Source: Methylobacterium sp. PvR107 (GTDB lineage: Bacteria; Pseudomonadota; Alphaproteobacteria; Rhizobiales; Beijerinckiaceae). From it: 64,000 bases of DNA. Below, piece after piece: positions 51,122-61,100 of this stretch. Made by a program: the position numbers and the translations under genes. Within the stretch, counting starts at the first letter, position 1; each line of letters starts with the position of its first letter. The stretch is taken from positions 4,677,501 through 4,741,500 of the forward strand of contig NZ_JAFIBW010000001.1 in NCBI RefSeq assembly GCF_017833295.1. Reading direction: 5' to 3'. Under the pieces are notes generated by a model, which was not told the DNA's origin, made no database searches, and saw only the letters and a list, made by a program, of their open reading frames with translations.

Positions 51122-51343
51122 TCATTTCAGGGTGACGGGATGGATCTGTCGGCGGCCCTGCTGCCGATGCCGCGCCCTGGACTCGCGGGCCAGTTCCGCC
51201 AGTCGCGCATCCAGGCGCGCGGACAGGCGGCCAACGCGCCCAATCGTCGCGTCGAGCGCATGGCTGACCAGCGCGACCGTACCGGTGACGCCTCCGACCG
51301 CGAGGCTCTCGATGACGCGTCCGATCCGCCGAACAATCCGCAT
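51122..51343 (-). CDS. Possible small helical protein, unsupported by homology
   Basis: A 73-residue frame from ATG 51343 (MRIVRRIGRVIESLAVGG) with a mildly hydrophobic helix at about 10-28 and a long charged helix after it (LSARLDARLAELARESRARH). The composition is less arginine/proline-rich than a random frame. No family is recognised and no ribosome site was confirmed, so it may be non-coding. It is the only candidate in the 492-base gap between the DUF1223 and DUF1194 genes. Confidence 0.3.
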   Translation of the reverse strand: MRIVRRIGRVIESLAVGGVTGTVALVSHALDATIGRVGRLSARLDARLAELARESRARHRQQGRRQIHPVTLK

Positions 51344-51589
51344 GTGGCACACTTGGCTGGACACGGTGCCGAGCGCACCGCTGAGCGAGCGAGGTAGCGC
51401 GTCGGCGTGCGGTCAGGAGGAGGCGGAAAGCGGCACAGCCCCGATCGCCACACGCGGAACTTTCCGGGCTTGCGGCACAGCGCCCTGCCGTCCCGCCACG
51501 GCCCGAGCCGAACCGGAGGCGCGGCAGGCTCGTTGCATGAAAGTGACCGTCCGCCGTCCCGTGCGGGCGCCCCTCACCGAGTGTCGGCC

Positions 51590-52306
51590 ATGCGGCGACG
51601 CCACCTTCTGTCCGGGATGCTCGCCGCCCTGTCGCTGGCGGGCCGCCGCGCCGGTGCCGCCGAGCAGTCGGTCGATGTCCTGTTGGTCCTCGCCGTCGAT
51701 GTGTCGCTGAGCATCAGCGAGGACAGGTACGAACTCGAACGGCGCGGCTACGCCGAGGCGTTCCGCGATCCGCGCGTCCTGCGCGCCATCGGCGAGGGAC
51801 CGACCGGCCGCATCGGGGTCGCGCTGTTCGACTGGGCCGGACCCGGGGAGCAGAAGATCGCGGTGGACTGGATGGTAATCGCCTCCGCGCGGGACGCGGA
51901 CGTTTTCGCCGCCAGGCTCGCCGCCGCGACGCGACCGTTCTACGGCCGCACGGCGATCGGCTCGGCGATCCGCTTCGCCTCCACGCTTCTGGCCCAGGCG
52001 CCGTATCGGACCGATCGCAGGGTGATCGACATCTCCGGCGACGGCACCGGCAATGCCGGCCCGTCCGTCACGGACGCTCGGGACGCGGCCGTGGCGGCCG
52101 GCGCCACCGTCAACGGCATCGTCATCCTCACCGATCCGGACGGGATGCCCGGCTTCCTGAAGGAGCACACCAATCCAGCCGGTGGTCTGGCGGCCTATTA
52201 CCGGTCCGTCGTGATCGGCGGCGAAGGGGCCTTCGTGATCAGCGCCGAGAGCTTCGCGGCCTTCGGGCGCGCCCTCATCGCCAAGCTGGTGCGCGAGATC
52301 TCCTGA
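51590..52306 (+). CDS. DUF1194 exported protein with von Willebrand A-type fold
   Basis: 238 residues from ATG 51590. The N-terminus MRRRHLLSGMLAALSLAGRR is signal-like. The core begins VLLVLAVDVSLSISEDRY, with a MIDAS-like D-x-S-x-S at 37-41, and continues with the metal-site threonine/aspartate regions (GRTAIGSAI, VIDISGDGTGNAG). DUF1194 is predicted to fold as a vWA domain, a metal-dependent protein-binding module. No partner is seen. It follows the DUF1223 gene with a long gap. Confidence 0.82.
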   Translation: MRRRHLLSGMLAALSLAGRRAGAAEQSVDVLLVLAVDVSLSISEDRYELERRGYAEAFRDPRVLRAIGEGPTGRIGVALFDWAGPGEQKIAVDWMVIASARDADVFAARLAAATRPFYGRTAIGSAIRFASTLLAQAPYRTDRRVIDISGDGTGNAGPSVTDARDAAVAAGATVNGIVILTDPDGMPGFLKEHTNPAGGLAAYYRSVVIGGEGAFVISAESFAAFGRALIAKLVREIS

Positions 52307-52337
52307 CGCGCTCCCGGACCATCAAGGATCTCCCCCG

Positions 52338-53843
52338 ATGCGCATTGCCGTGCTCCAGTTCACGCACGAGACCGTGACCTTCCTGCCGAACGACACGACC
52401 CGGGAGGACTTCATCTATCCGGGCTCGCCCGCCTCGGGAGAGGCGCTGCTCGCCACCGATCCGAAGGGCTACATGGGCGGCTTCGTACGGGTGGCGCGCG
52501 AGTACCCGGGCGTCGAACTCGTCGGGATCACATCGCCGCTCTGGCCGCGCACCGGGACCGCCTCGGGCTGGATCACCGCCGACGCCTACGCTTACTTCCT
52601 CGGCAACTTTGTCGCGGAGCTGCGCAGGCAGGGGCCCTTCGACGGCGTCTTTCTGGCGCTGCACGGCGCGATGGCGGTACGCGGCGTCCCCCGCCCGGAG
52701 GCCGACATCGCCCGGCAGATCCGCGACGCGGTCGGTGAGCGGGCCGTGATCGTCGGCACCTTCGACCTGCACGGTAACGAGGATGACGCGTTCCTCGCCC
52801 ACGCCGACATGGCGTTCGCGGTGAAGTACTTCCCCCACTACGACGGTCATCTTCAGGGTGAGCGGGCCGCCCGCATGCTGGTCCGGGCCGTGCGCGGCGA
52901 CTATCGGCCGGCACACAGGGTGATCAAGGTCCCGATCCTATCGCCCACTGTGGTCCAGTGGACCGGTGCTGCGCCCTGGTCCGACCTCATCCAGCGGGCA
53001 CTGGTCTGGGAGGCGCGCGAGCCCGACGTCTACGTCAACGTCTTCTTCGGCTTCCCCTGGGGCGATGCGGTGGATTGCGGCATGACCGTGCAGGCGATGA
53101 CCAACGGCGATCCCGACCTCGCCGACAGGGTGGCCCGGGATGTCGCCGCTTTCGCGTGGCGCCACCGTCACGGGCTGCTGGACGCGGCGCGCATCTACCC
53201 CATTGCGGAGGGCGTGGGGCTCGCCCGCGAGGCCGTCGCCGCGGGAGATGGCCCCGTCGTGCTGGCCGACCACAGCGACCGCTCCGGGCAGGCCACATGG
53301 CTGCTGCGCGAGATCGTGGCGCAGGGCCTGACGCGCACCCTCGTCGCCACCGTCGCGTCGGCCGAGATCGTCGCGGACGCTCTGGCGCGAGGTCTCGGGC
53401 CGGGCGACGCCTTCGATGCGGCCTTGGGCGGCGGTGCCGACCCGTCCGCCGGTGAGCCGGTGCGGATCACCGGAACCGTGCTGCAGGTGGTCGCCGCGCC
53501 GGCGCCGGGCGTCGCCGGGAGCGGCGGCGGGGGCGGTCACTGGCTCTGCATCGGCTTCGGATCCGGCAACGTCCTGGTGCTCAGCCCGCAACTCGCCCAG
53601 ATCGTCGAGCCCGCCGAGCTCTGGAGCCTCGGCCTCGACCCAACCGCGTTCGACGTGGTTGCGATCAAGTCGCGGGTCCATTTTCGCCGCGGCTTCGATG
53701 ACAGCGGCTACGCCCGCACGATCCTGCTGGTCGAGCCGCTGGAGCCGTTCCTCGGCACGGTCCGCCTCGATCATCTGCCCTCTACCCAGATGAAGGCAGC
53801 CGACTTCTTTCCCTACGGTGACCCGCCGGACCCGGTGTCGTGA
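52338..53843 (+). CDS. M81 family metallopeptidase (MlrC-like)
   Basis: 501 residues from ATG 52338. The start MRIAVLQFTHETVTFLP and FLALHGAMAV, GTFDLHGN and VKYFPHYDGH carry the histidine/aspartate residues expected to bind zinc. The C-terminal domain (about 300-500) is the MlrC_C type, with DHSDRSGQAT (about residue 311). Named for microcystin breakdown, but most family members act on other substrates. It lies 112 bases before an Ldh-family dehydrogenase and then a UxaA dehydratase. Confidence 0.88.
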   Translation: MRIAVLQFTHETVTFLPNDTTREDFIYPGSPASGEALLATDPKGYMGGFVRVAREYPGVELVGITSPLWPRTGTASGWITADAYAYFLGNFVAELRRQGPFDGVFLALHGAMAVRGVPRPEADIARQIRDAVGERAVIVGTFDLHGNEDDAFLAHADMAFAVKYFPHYDGHLQGERAARMLVRAVRGDYRPAHRVIKVPILSPTVVQWTGAAPWSDLIQRALVWEAREPDVYVNVFFGFPWGDAVDCGMTVQAMTNGDPDLADRVARDVAAFAWRHRHGLLDAARIYPIAEGVGLAREAVAAGDGPVVLADHSDRSGQATWLLREIVAQGLTRTLVATVASAEIVADALARGLGPGDAFDAALGGGADPSAGEPVRITGTVLQVVAAPAPGVAGSGGGGGHWLCIGFGSGNVLVLSPQLAQIVEPAELWSLGLDPTAFDVVAIKSRVHFRRGFDDSGYARTILLVEPLEPFLGTVRLDHLPSTQMKAADFFPYGDPPDPVS

Positions 53844-53955
53844 CCGGGACGACATCCACCGCTGTGCCGTCACCGCGGGCGCTCGCGCAGCACGGGTGAG
53901 GGCGCTAGGTTGACCCCGCATGCGCCCGACGAGGCGCGGCTTGGGAGGACACGGA

Positions 53956-55026
53956 ATGCGGATTTCGGCCGACAGGCTGTCTGCCTATGTGCGAGACATC
54001 TTCGTGCGCGAGGGCTGCGCGGAGGCCGAGGCCGAGCGGATCGGCCGTTTCCTCGTGGCCGCCAATCTCACCGGCCATGATTCGCATGGCGTCGTCCGCG
54101 TCACCCGCTACGTGGAGTGGCTGCGGTCGGGTGAGGTCGAGGCCGGCCGAACGCCCGAGATCATCACCGACGCTCCGTCCTTCGCGCTCCTCGATGCGCA
54201 ATACGGCTTCGGTCAGACTGCGGGGCCGTACGCCACCGACCTCGGCATCGCCAAGGCCAAGGAGACGGGCGTCGCCGTCGTCGCGCTGCGCCACGCGGGC
54301 CATCTTGGACGTATCGGCGAGTGGGCGGAGCGCGCCGCTGCGGCCGGTCTGATCTCGGTCCATTTCGTCAACGTGGCGGGGAGCCTGCTGGTCGCCCCCT
54401 TCGGCTCGGTGGAACGCCGGTTCTCGACGGCGCCGTTCTCCGCAGGCTTTCCGGTTCCGGGGGCAGATCCGGTCATCCTCGACTTCGCCACCTCGGCCGT
54501 GGCGGAGGGCAAGGTGCTGGTCGCCTCCCGGGGCGGCAAGCCGCTTCCTGAGGGCGCGCTGATCGAGCCGGACGGAACTCTCAGTGCCGATCCGGCCACG
54601 CTTTTCGGACCGCTGGAGGGCGTCGAACGCGACAACCAGCGCGGCGCCGGCGCGATCCGGGCCTTCGGCGAGCACAAGGGTTCGGGCTTGGCGCTGATCT
54701 GCGAATTGCTCGCCGGGGCGTTCACCGGGTCCGGCGCTGCCGGGCCGGGCCAGCGGAGGATCTGCAACGGCATGCTGTCGATCTACGTGATGCCCGAGGC
54801 GTTCGGGACCGAGAACGCTCTCGCCGCAGAGGCGCGGACCTATCTCGACTTCTTCAAGAGCGCCAAGCCGATGCCCGGCGCCGAGGTGCTGCTGCCCGGC
54901 GAGCCGGAGCGCCGGATGCGGGCCGAGCGCCTTGCCGAGGGCGTCCCGCTGCCGGAGCCGGTCTGGGAAACCCTGCTCGCGGCCGGACGTCCGCATGGGC
55001 TCGACGGAAACGCCTATCGGGATTGA
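53956..55026 (+). CDS. Ldh-family NAD(P)-dependent dehydrogenase
   Basis: 356 residues from ATG 53956, with GGGAGG upstream. The malate/L-lactate/ureidoglycolate dehydrogenase-type fold is shown by NLTGHDSHGVVRV, a DFATSAVAEGKV motif and FGEHKGSGLALICELL. These enzymes reduce or oxidise 2-oxo/2-hydroxy acids such as diketogulonate, lactate or ureidoglycolate. Its place before a sugar-acid dehydratase favours a sugar-acid substrate, but this is inference. Confidence 0.88.
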   Translation: MRISADRLSAYVRDIFVREGCAEAEAERIGRFLVAANLTGHDSHGVVRVTRYVEWLRSGEVEAGRTPEIITDAPSFALLDAQYGFGQTAGPYATDLGIAKAKETGVAVVALRHAGHLGRIGEWAERAAAAGLISVHFVNVAGSLLVAPFGSVERRFSTAPFSAGFPVPGADPVILDFATSAVAEGKVLVASRGGKPLPEGALIEPDGTLSADPATLFGPLEGVERDNQRGAGAIRAFGEHKGSGLALICELLAGAFTGSGAAGPGQRRICNGMLSIYVMPEAFGTENALAAEARTYLDFFKSAKPMPGAEVLLPGEPERRMRAERLAEGVPLPEPVWETLLAAGRPHGLDGNAYRD

Positions 55027-55181
55027 ATCTTCTGACTGGACACCTCGCCGTCGTGGCATTGCCGACGAGGCTGAGGATCGGAGAAGCGACGTTCAAGACA
55101 GGCCCGGGATCGGGCACACCGCCGCGTCCGATGAGATGCGCCTGCGGTGAACGTCCCCTAGCCGCTCGACTGGAGAGACCG

Positions 55182-56705
55182 ATGCCTGCCTATCCCGTCA
55201 TCACCCTCCGCCCCGACGACGGTGTCGCCGTCGCCCGCGGTGCGATCGACCCGGGCACGCCGGTCGCCGACGGCGTCACGGCCGCCGAGCGGATCCCGGC
55301 CGGCCACAAGGTCGCGGTGCGTCCGCACCGGAGCGGCGAGGCTGTGACCAAGTACGGCCAGATCATCGGTTTCGCGAAGGACGACATCGCGGCCGGCCGA
55401 CACGTTCACGTCCACAATCTCGGGATGGGCGAATTTGCTCGCGATTACGCGTTCGGCCTCGATGCCAGGCCGACGCGGCTGGTCACGCCGCCCGCCACCT
55501 TCCAGGGCATCCGTCGCCCCGACGGCCGCGTGGCGACCCGCAACTATGTCGGCATCCTCACCTCGGTGAATTGCAGCGCCCACGTCGCCGACCTGATCGC
55601 CGACGCGTTCCGGCGCCACCCGATCCTCGGGCTCGATCCGCTGGCCCCGTATCCGAACGTCGACGGCGTCGTGGCGCTGACCCACAAGACCGGCTGCGGC
55701 ATGGCCATGGGTGAGCCGCTCCGGCTCCTCCGCCGGACGCTGGCGGGCTACGCGCGGCACGTCAACTTCTCGCACATCGTGATGATCGGGCTCGGCTGCG
55801 AGGTGAACCAGATCGGCGCGTTCCTGGAGGAGCAGGGCCTCGGCGACCGCATTCGCAGCATGAACATCCAGAGCCTGGGCGGGACCCGGAAGACTGTCGA
55901 GGCCGGCATCGCGTTCGTGAAGGGCATCCTGGCCGAGGCGAATGTGGTCCATCGGGAGCCGGTGCCGGCGAGCGAGTTGATCGTCGCCCTGCAATGCGGC
56001 GGCTCGGACGGCTATTCGGGCGTCTCAGCGAATCCGGCGCTCGGCATCGCCAGCGACCTCGTGGTGCAGAACGGCGGCACGGTGATCCTGTCTGAGACGA
56101 CCGAGACCTACGGGGCGGAGCACCTGTTCACCCGCCGTGCGGTGACACCCGAGGTCGGACAGAAGCTCGTCGACCTGATGCATTGGTGGGAGGAATATAC
56201 CCGCAAGGAGGGCTCGGAGATCGACGCCAACCCGTCGCCGGGCAACAAGGCGGGCGGCCTGACCACAATTCTGGAGAAGTCGCTCGGCGCAATGGCGAAG
56301 GCCGGGAGCACCAACCTGGTCGACGTGCTGCGCTACGCCGACCCGGTCACCGCCAAGGGCTTCGTGTTCATGGACACACCCGGTTACGACCCGGTCTCGG
56401 CGACCGGGCAGGTGGCGGGCGGGGCCAATCTCGTCTGCTTCACCACCGGCCGCGGCAGTGTGTTCGGCTGCAAGCCGGCGCCCTCGATCAAGATCGCCAC
56501 GAACTCGGCCATGTACAGACGCCTTGAGGAGGACATGGACGTGAATTGCGGCACGATCCTCGACGGGGAGGAGACTGTCGAGCAGGCCGGGCGCCGGATC
56601 TTCGATCTGATCCTGCAGGTCGCCGGCGGCGAGCGGACGAAGAGCGAGCAGTTCGATTTCGGCGCGTCGGAATTCGCGCCCTGGCAGATCGGCGCTACGG
56701 TGTGA
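55182..56705 (+). CDS. UxaA-family altronate/galactarate dehydratase
   Basis: 507 residues from ATG 55182, with GGAGAG upstream. An N-terminal SAF domain (about 1-95) precedes the main dehydratase domain with GYPRPDGRVATRNYVGI-like FQGIRRPDGRVATRNYVG, LTHKTGCGMAMG, GLGCEVNQIG and QCGGSDGYSGVSANPALG. These are hallmarks of UxaA/GarD enzymes, which remove water from altronate, galactarate or a related sugar acid. Cys residues in TGCG and GLGC likely bind the metal. Substrate unknown. Confidence 0.9.
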   Translation: MPAYPVITLRPDDGVAVARGAIDPGTPVADGVTAAERIPAGHKVAVRPHRSGEAVTKYGQIIGFAKDDIAAGRHVHVHNLGMGEFARDYAFGLDARPTRLVTPPATFQGIRRPDGRVATRNYVGILTSVNCSAHVADLIADAFRRHPILGLDPLAPYPNVDGVVALTHKTGCGMAMGEPLRLLRRTLAGYARHVNFSHIVMIGLGCEVNQIGAFLEEQGLGDRIRSMNIQSLGGTRKTVEAGIAFVKGILAEANVVHREPVPASELIVALQCGGSDGYSGVSANPALGIASDLVVQNGGTVILSETTETYGAEHLFTRRAVTPEVGQKLVDLMHWWEEYTRKEGSEIDANPSPGNKAGGLTTILEKSLGAMAKAGSTNLVDVLRYADPVTAKGFVFMDTPGYDPVSATGQVAGGANLVCFTTGRGSVFGCKPAPSIKIATNSAMYRRLEEDMDVNCGTILDGEETVEQAGRRIFDLILQVAGGERTKSEQFDFGASEFAPWQIGATV

Positions 56706-56831
56706 TTCGCTGCGTGTCGTCCGCGCCCTCGGGGATACCTCGAAACCCTCGTCCTAGAGGCGTTTCGGTTCAATTCCGATCATTCGCCCCGTCAAACCGA
56801 GATGCCGAAGGCGGGCCCGGGATGACGATCG

Positions 56832-57878
56832 TCAGAGATCCGTTCGCACCACGTTCGGAAAGCCCAGGATGAAGTCCGGCCCGAAGGCGGAGACCGGCGT
56901 GTGGAAGCCCGCCGGCACCGTGCCGGAGGCGAGGCGCCGGGCGACTTCCACCGCCGTCCAGGTCGTCAGGGTGTAGCCCTCGGGCGTCACCATGCGGCTC
57001 GCCATCCGCCGGCCCGCAGAGTCCCAGGTCTCCGCCAGGAAGGTGCTGCGCGCCGCGGCCCGTGCCGAGGCTGCCGGACCCGCCGGCAGCCGATCGATGC
57101 CGCGGTTGATCAGACGTTGCGCGGTGCTGCCGGCGATGATCTTCCGGAGGCCGGCCGGCAATCCGGCGGCGGCCGCCATGGCCGGGAAGGCCTCGAAATA
57201 CACGTCGATGTTCGGGACGCCGGTGGAATACCAAGCGCTCGACACGTCGCCCCAGCCGAGCCCGACGGTGCGCCGAGGTCCGCGGCCGAAATCGGCGCTG
57301 CCGCGGGGCGGGCGAGGCAGTTCGACGATGCGGCCGTCCCGGCGCACCCGCGTGCCCCAGGCGATGCCCTCGACCATGGTGCGGGCGGTGCCGCGGCTGA
57401 ACCCGCCGAAGCCGCCGATCGAGATCCGCAGGTGCGTCGCGCTTGGCAGCCGGCGCGCGACATGGGCCGCGAGGCAGTCGCTCGGAACCACATCGAAGCC
57501 GGCGGCTGGAAGCAGGACGATCCCAGCCGCCTTCGCGTCGACGTCCCGCGCGGCGAGGGATTCCAGAACATCGATCTCGCCAGTGATGTCCAGATAATGC
57601 GTGCCCGCAGCGAGGCAGGCCTCGGCCATGGGCCGCGCCGTCCTGGAGAACGGACCGGCCGCGTGGATCACCGTCGTGACCCCGGCCAGGATGGCGCGCA
57701 GGCGTTGGGGATCGTCGAGGCGCGACAGGCGTGCATCGAGCCCGAGGCGCGCGGCAAGCGGCTGCAACTTGTCCGGATCGCGACCCGCCAGGATCGGCCG
57801 CAGACCTTGGGCGACAGCGTGCTCGGCCAGGAGCTGCCCGGTATAGCCGTTGGCGCCGTAGATCATGATCGTCGTCAT
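56832..57878 (-). CDS. Saccharopine dehydrogenase-like NAD(P)-binding protein
   Basis: 348 residues from ATG 57878. MTTIMIYGANGYTGQLLAEHA is a clear Rossmann nucleotide site, and VIHAAGPFSRTARPMAEACLAAGTHYLDITGE is the signature of the saccharopine-dehydrogenase NADP-binding superfamily, including trans-acting enoyl reductases. A true lysine-pathway role is unlikely; the reaction is unknown. It is divergent from putA. Confidence 0.85.
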   Translation of the reverse strand: MTTIMIYGANGYTGQLLAEHAVAQGLRPILAGRDPDKLQPLAARLGLDARLSRLDDPQRLRAILAGVTTVIHAAGPFSRTARPMAEACLAAGTHYLDITGEIDVLESLAARDVDAKAAGIVLLPAAGFDVVPSDCLAAHVARRLPSATHLRISIGGFGGFSRGTARTMVEGIAWGTRVRRDGRIVELPRPPRGSADFGRGPRRTVGLGWGDVSSAWYSTGVPNIDVYFEAFPAMAAAAGLPAGLRKIIAGSTAQRLINRGIDRLPAGPAASARAAARSTFLAETWDSAGRRMASRMVTPEGYTLTTWTAVEVARRLASGTVPAGFHTPVSAFGPDFILGFPNVVRTDL

Positions 57879-58103
57879 GCCGGGCTTCTGCCACCGCTTC
57901 CGCCGGCGTCAAAACGCGCGGCCCGTGTCTGCGGCGCGAGGGGCGCGATCGGTGCGGACCGCAATCCCGGATACCGCCCGTGCCGCCCCGTGATCGCACG
58001 ACGCATCCGAGGTCGGTGGGAGACGCTTAAACCGCGGCGGGAGACGGCGTAGCGTGCCTCCGGGCCGGCGTTGGAAATGGCCGGCCGTCTTGGGGGATGA
58101 TCC

Positions 58104-61100
58104 ATGCGCGCATCCCATGCGATCGACGATACCGCCGGGCCGTTCGACGCCTTCGCGGCGGCGCTGCCAGAATTGTCGCCGCTCCGGGCGGCCGTCGTCG
58201 CGGCCTGCCGCCGGCCCGAGCCGGATTGCGTGGCGCCCCTCCTCGATCAGGCGCGCCTGTCGCCCGATGCCGCCCGGCGCGTGGCCGAACAGGCCCGGCA
58301 CCTGGTCGAGGCCCTGCGTCGTCAGACCCGCCGCGGCGGGGTCGAGGCCCTGATCCGCGAATACGCGCTGTCGAGCCAGGAGGGCGTCGCGCTGATGTGC
58401 CTTGCCGAGGCGCTTCTGCGCATCCCCGACGCGGCGACCCGCGATGCCCTGATCCGCGACAAGATCGCAGGCGGCGACTGGCGGGCGCATCTCGGGCACA
58501 GCCCGTCGCCCTTCGTCAACGCGGCCACCTGGGGGCTACTGGTCACCGGTCGCCTGGCTGCAACGCGCGATGAGGCCGGTCTCTCCGCCGCGCTGAGCCG
58601 GCTGATCGCGCGCGGCGGCGAGCCGGTCATCCGCACAGGGGTCGATCTCGCGATGCGGATGATGGGCGAGCAGTTCGTGACCGGACGGACCATCGCGGAA
58701 GCCCTGCGCAACGGCGCCCGCATGGAGGCCAAGGGCTTCACCTACTCGTACGACATGCTCGGCGAAGCCGCGCTCACCGCCGCGGATGCGGAGCGCTACA
58801 CCCGTTCCTACGAGGTGGCGATCCGGGCCATCGGCGAGGCGTCCGCCGGACGAGGCGTACTCCGCGGGCCGGGGATCTCGATCAAGCTGTCGGCGCTCCA
58901 TCCCCGCTATGTGCGGTCCCAGCGCAGCCGTGTCCTCACCGAGTTGGTTCCCCGGGTGAGGGCGCTCGCCGTTCTGGCGAAGGGCTACGACATCGGCCTC
59001 AACATCGACGCCGAGGAGGCCGACCGCCTCGACCTGTCCCTGGACATCCTCGAGGCCCTCGCGCTGGATCCGGCGCTTGCCGGCTGGGACGGGCTCGGCT
59101 TCGTCGTTCAGGCCTACGGCAAACGCTGCCCGTTCGTCATCGACGTGCTGATCGATCTTGCCCGTCGCAGCCGGCGCCGTCTGATGGTGCGCCTCGTGAA
59201 GGGGGCCTACTGGGACAGCGAGATCAAGCGCGCGCAGGTGGATGGACTGGCCGACTTCCCGGTCTTCACCCGCAAGGTCCACACCGACGTGTCGTACCTC
59301 GCCTGCGCGCGCAGGCTTCTCGCCGCGCCCGACGCCGTGTTCCCGCAATTCGCGACCCACAATGCGCAGACCCTGGCCGGCATCGTCGAGATGGCGGGCC
59401 CGGCGTTTCGGCTCGGGCAGTACGAGTTCCAATGTCTGCACGGGATGGGTGAGGCGCTCTACGAAGCCGTCGTCGGCGGGACCGACCTGCGCCGGCCGTG
59501 CCGGATCTACGCCCCGGTCGGCACGCACGAGACGCTGCTCGCCTATCTGGTCCGGCGGCTTCTGGAGAACGGTGCCAACACGTCCTTCGTGAACCGGGTC
59601 GCCGATGATTCCGTGCCGATCGAGACTCTGATCGCCGATCCCGTCGCGACAGTGGAAGCCATGCCGAGACCCGGCACCCCTCACGAGGGCATCGCGCTCC
59701 CGCCTACCCTCTACGGCTCAGCCCGGGCCAACGCGGCCGGCCTCGATCTCGCCGACGAGGCCGCGCTGATCCGGTTGTTCGAAGCTCTGGCGGCGAGCGG
59801 CCGGATGCCGCGACGCGCGGTCCCGACCGGTTCGGATCCCGCGTCGGCGGACAGACCCGTGCGCAATCCCGCCGATCATCGGGACGTGGTCGGGTTCTGG
59901 CGCCCGGCAACACTGCCGGAGATCGATGCGGCGCTTGCACGCGCCCAGTCAGCCGCCGAAGCCTGGGCTTTGACGCCGCCTTCCACGCGGGTGAAATGCC
60001 TGCGCCGCGCCGCCGACACGCTCGAGGCGCGGATGCCGGTGCTGATCGGGCTGATCGTCCGCGAGGCCGGGAAGTCCTACGCGAACGCCGTGGCCGAGAT
60101 CCGCGAGGCCGTGGACTTCCTGCGCTACTATGCGGCCGAGGCAGAGCGGACCTTGGATGGCGCGCAGGTTTCGCTCGGGCCCGTGACCTGTATCGCGCCC
60201 TGGAACTTCCCGCTGGCGATCTTCGTCGGGCAGGTCGCCGCGGCCCTGGCGGCGGGCAATCCGGTCCTCGCGAAACCGGCCGAGGAGACGCCGCTGACTG
60301 CTGCGGAAGCAGTCAGGGTGCTGCATGAGGCTGGCGTCCCGGAAGATGCGCTCCAGCTTGTGCCCGGCGACGGCGCCGCGGGTGCTGCCCTCGTCGGCGA
60401 CGGGCGTGTCCAGGCGGTGATGTTCACGGGCTCGACGGCGGTGGCCAAGGGCATCCAGCGCATCCTCGCCGCGCGCCTCAGCCGCCATGGCGAGCCGGTG
60501 CCGCTGATCGCCGAGACCGGCGGCCAGAACGCGATGGTGGTCGATTCCTCGGCATTGGCCGAGCAGGTGGTGGCGGATGTGATCGCCTCCGCCTTCGATT
60601 CCGCGGGCCAGCGCTGCTCCGCGCTGCGCCTCCTCTGTCTTCAGGAAGAGATCGCCGACCGGACGCTGCATTTGCTTCGAGGCGCCTTGCGCGAGCTCGA
60701 GATCGGGGACCCGCGCCACCTCTCCGTCGATGTCGGTCCGGTGATCACCGCCGAGGCCGCCGACACGATCACCAACCATGTGGCGGCGATGCGCGACCGC
60801 GGCTTTGCTGTCGAGACTGTGGCGCTACCGGCACTGACGGCCGGCGGAACATTCGTGCCGCCGACCCTGATCGAGATCGGCCGCGTCGCGGATATCGAGC
60901 GCGAGGTGTTCGGGCCCGTGCTGCACGTGCTGCGTTACCGTCGTGCGGATCTCGACCCGCTCCTCGATGCCATCAACGCCACCGGCTACGGCCTCACCTT
61001 CGGCCTGCACAGCCGTATCGATGAGACGATCGCGCATGTGCTCGGGCGCATCCGGGCTGGCAACCGCTACGTGAACCGCAACATCATCGGCGCCGTGGTG

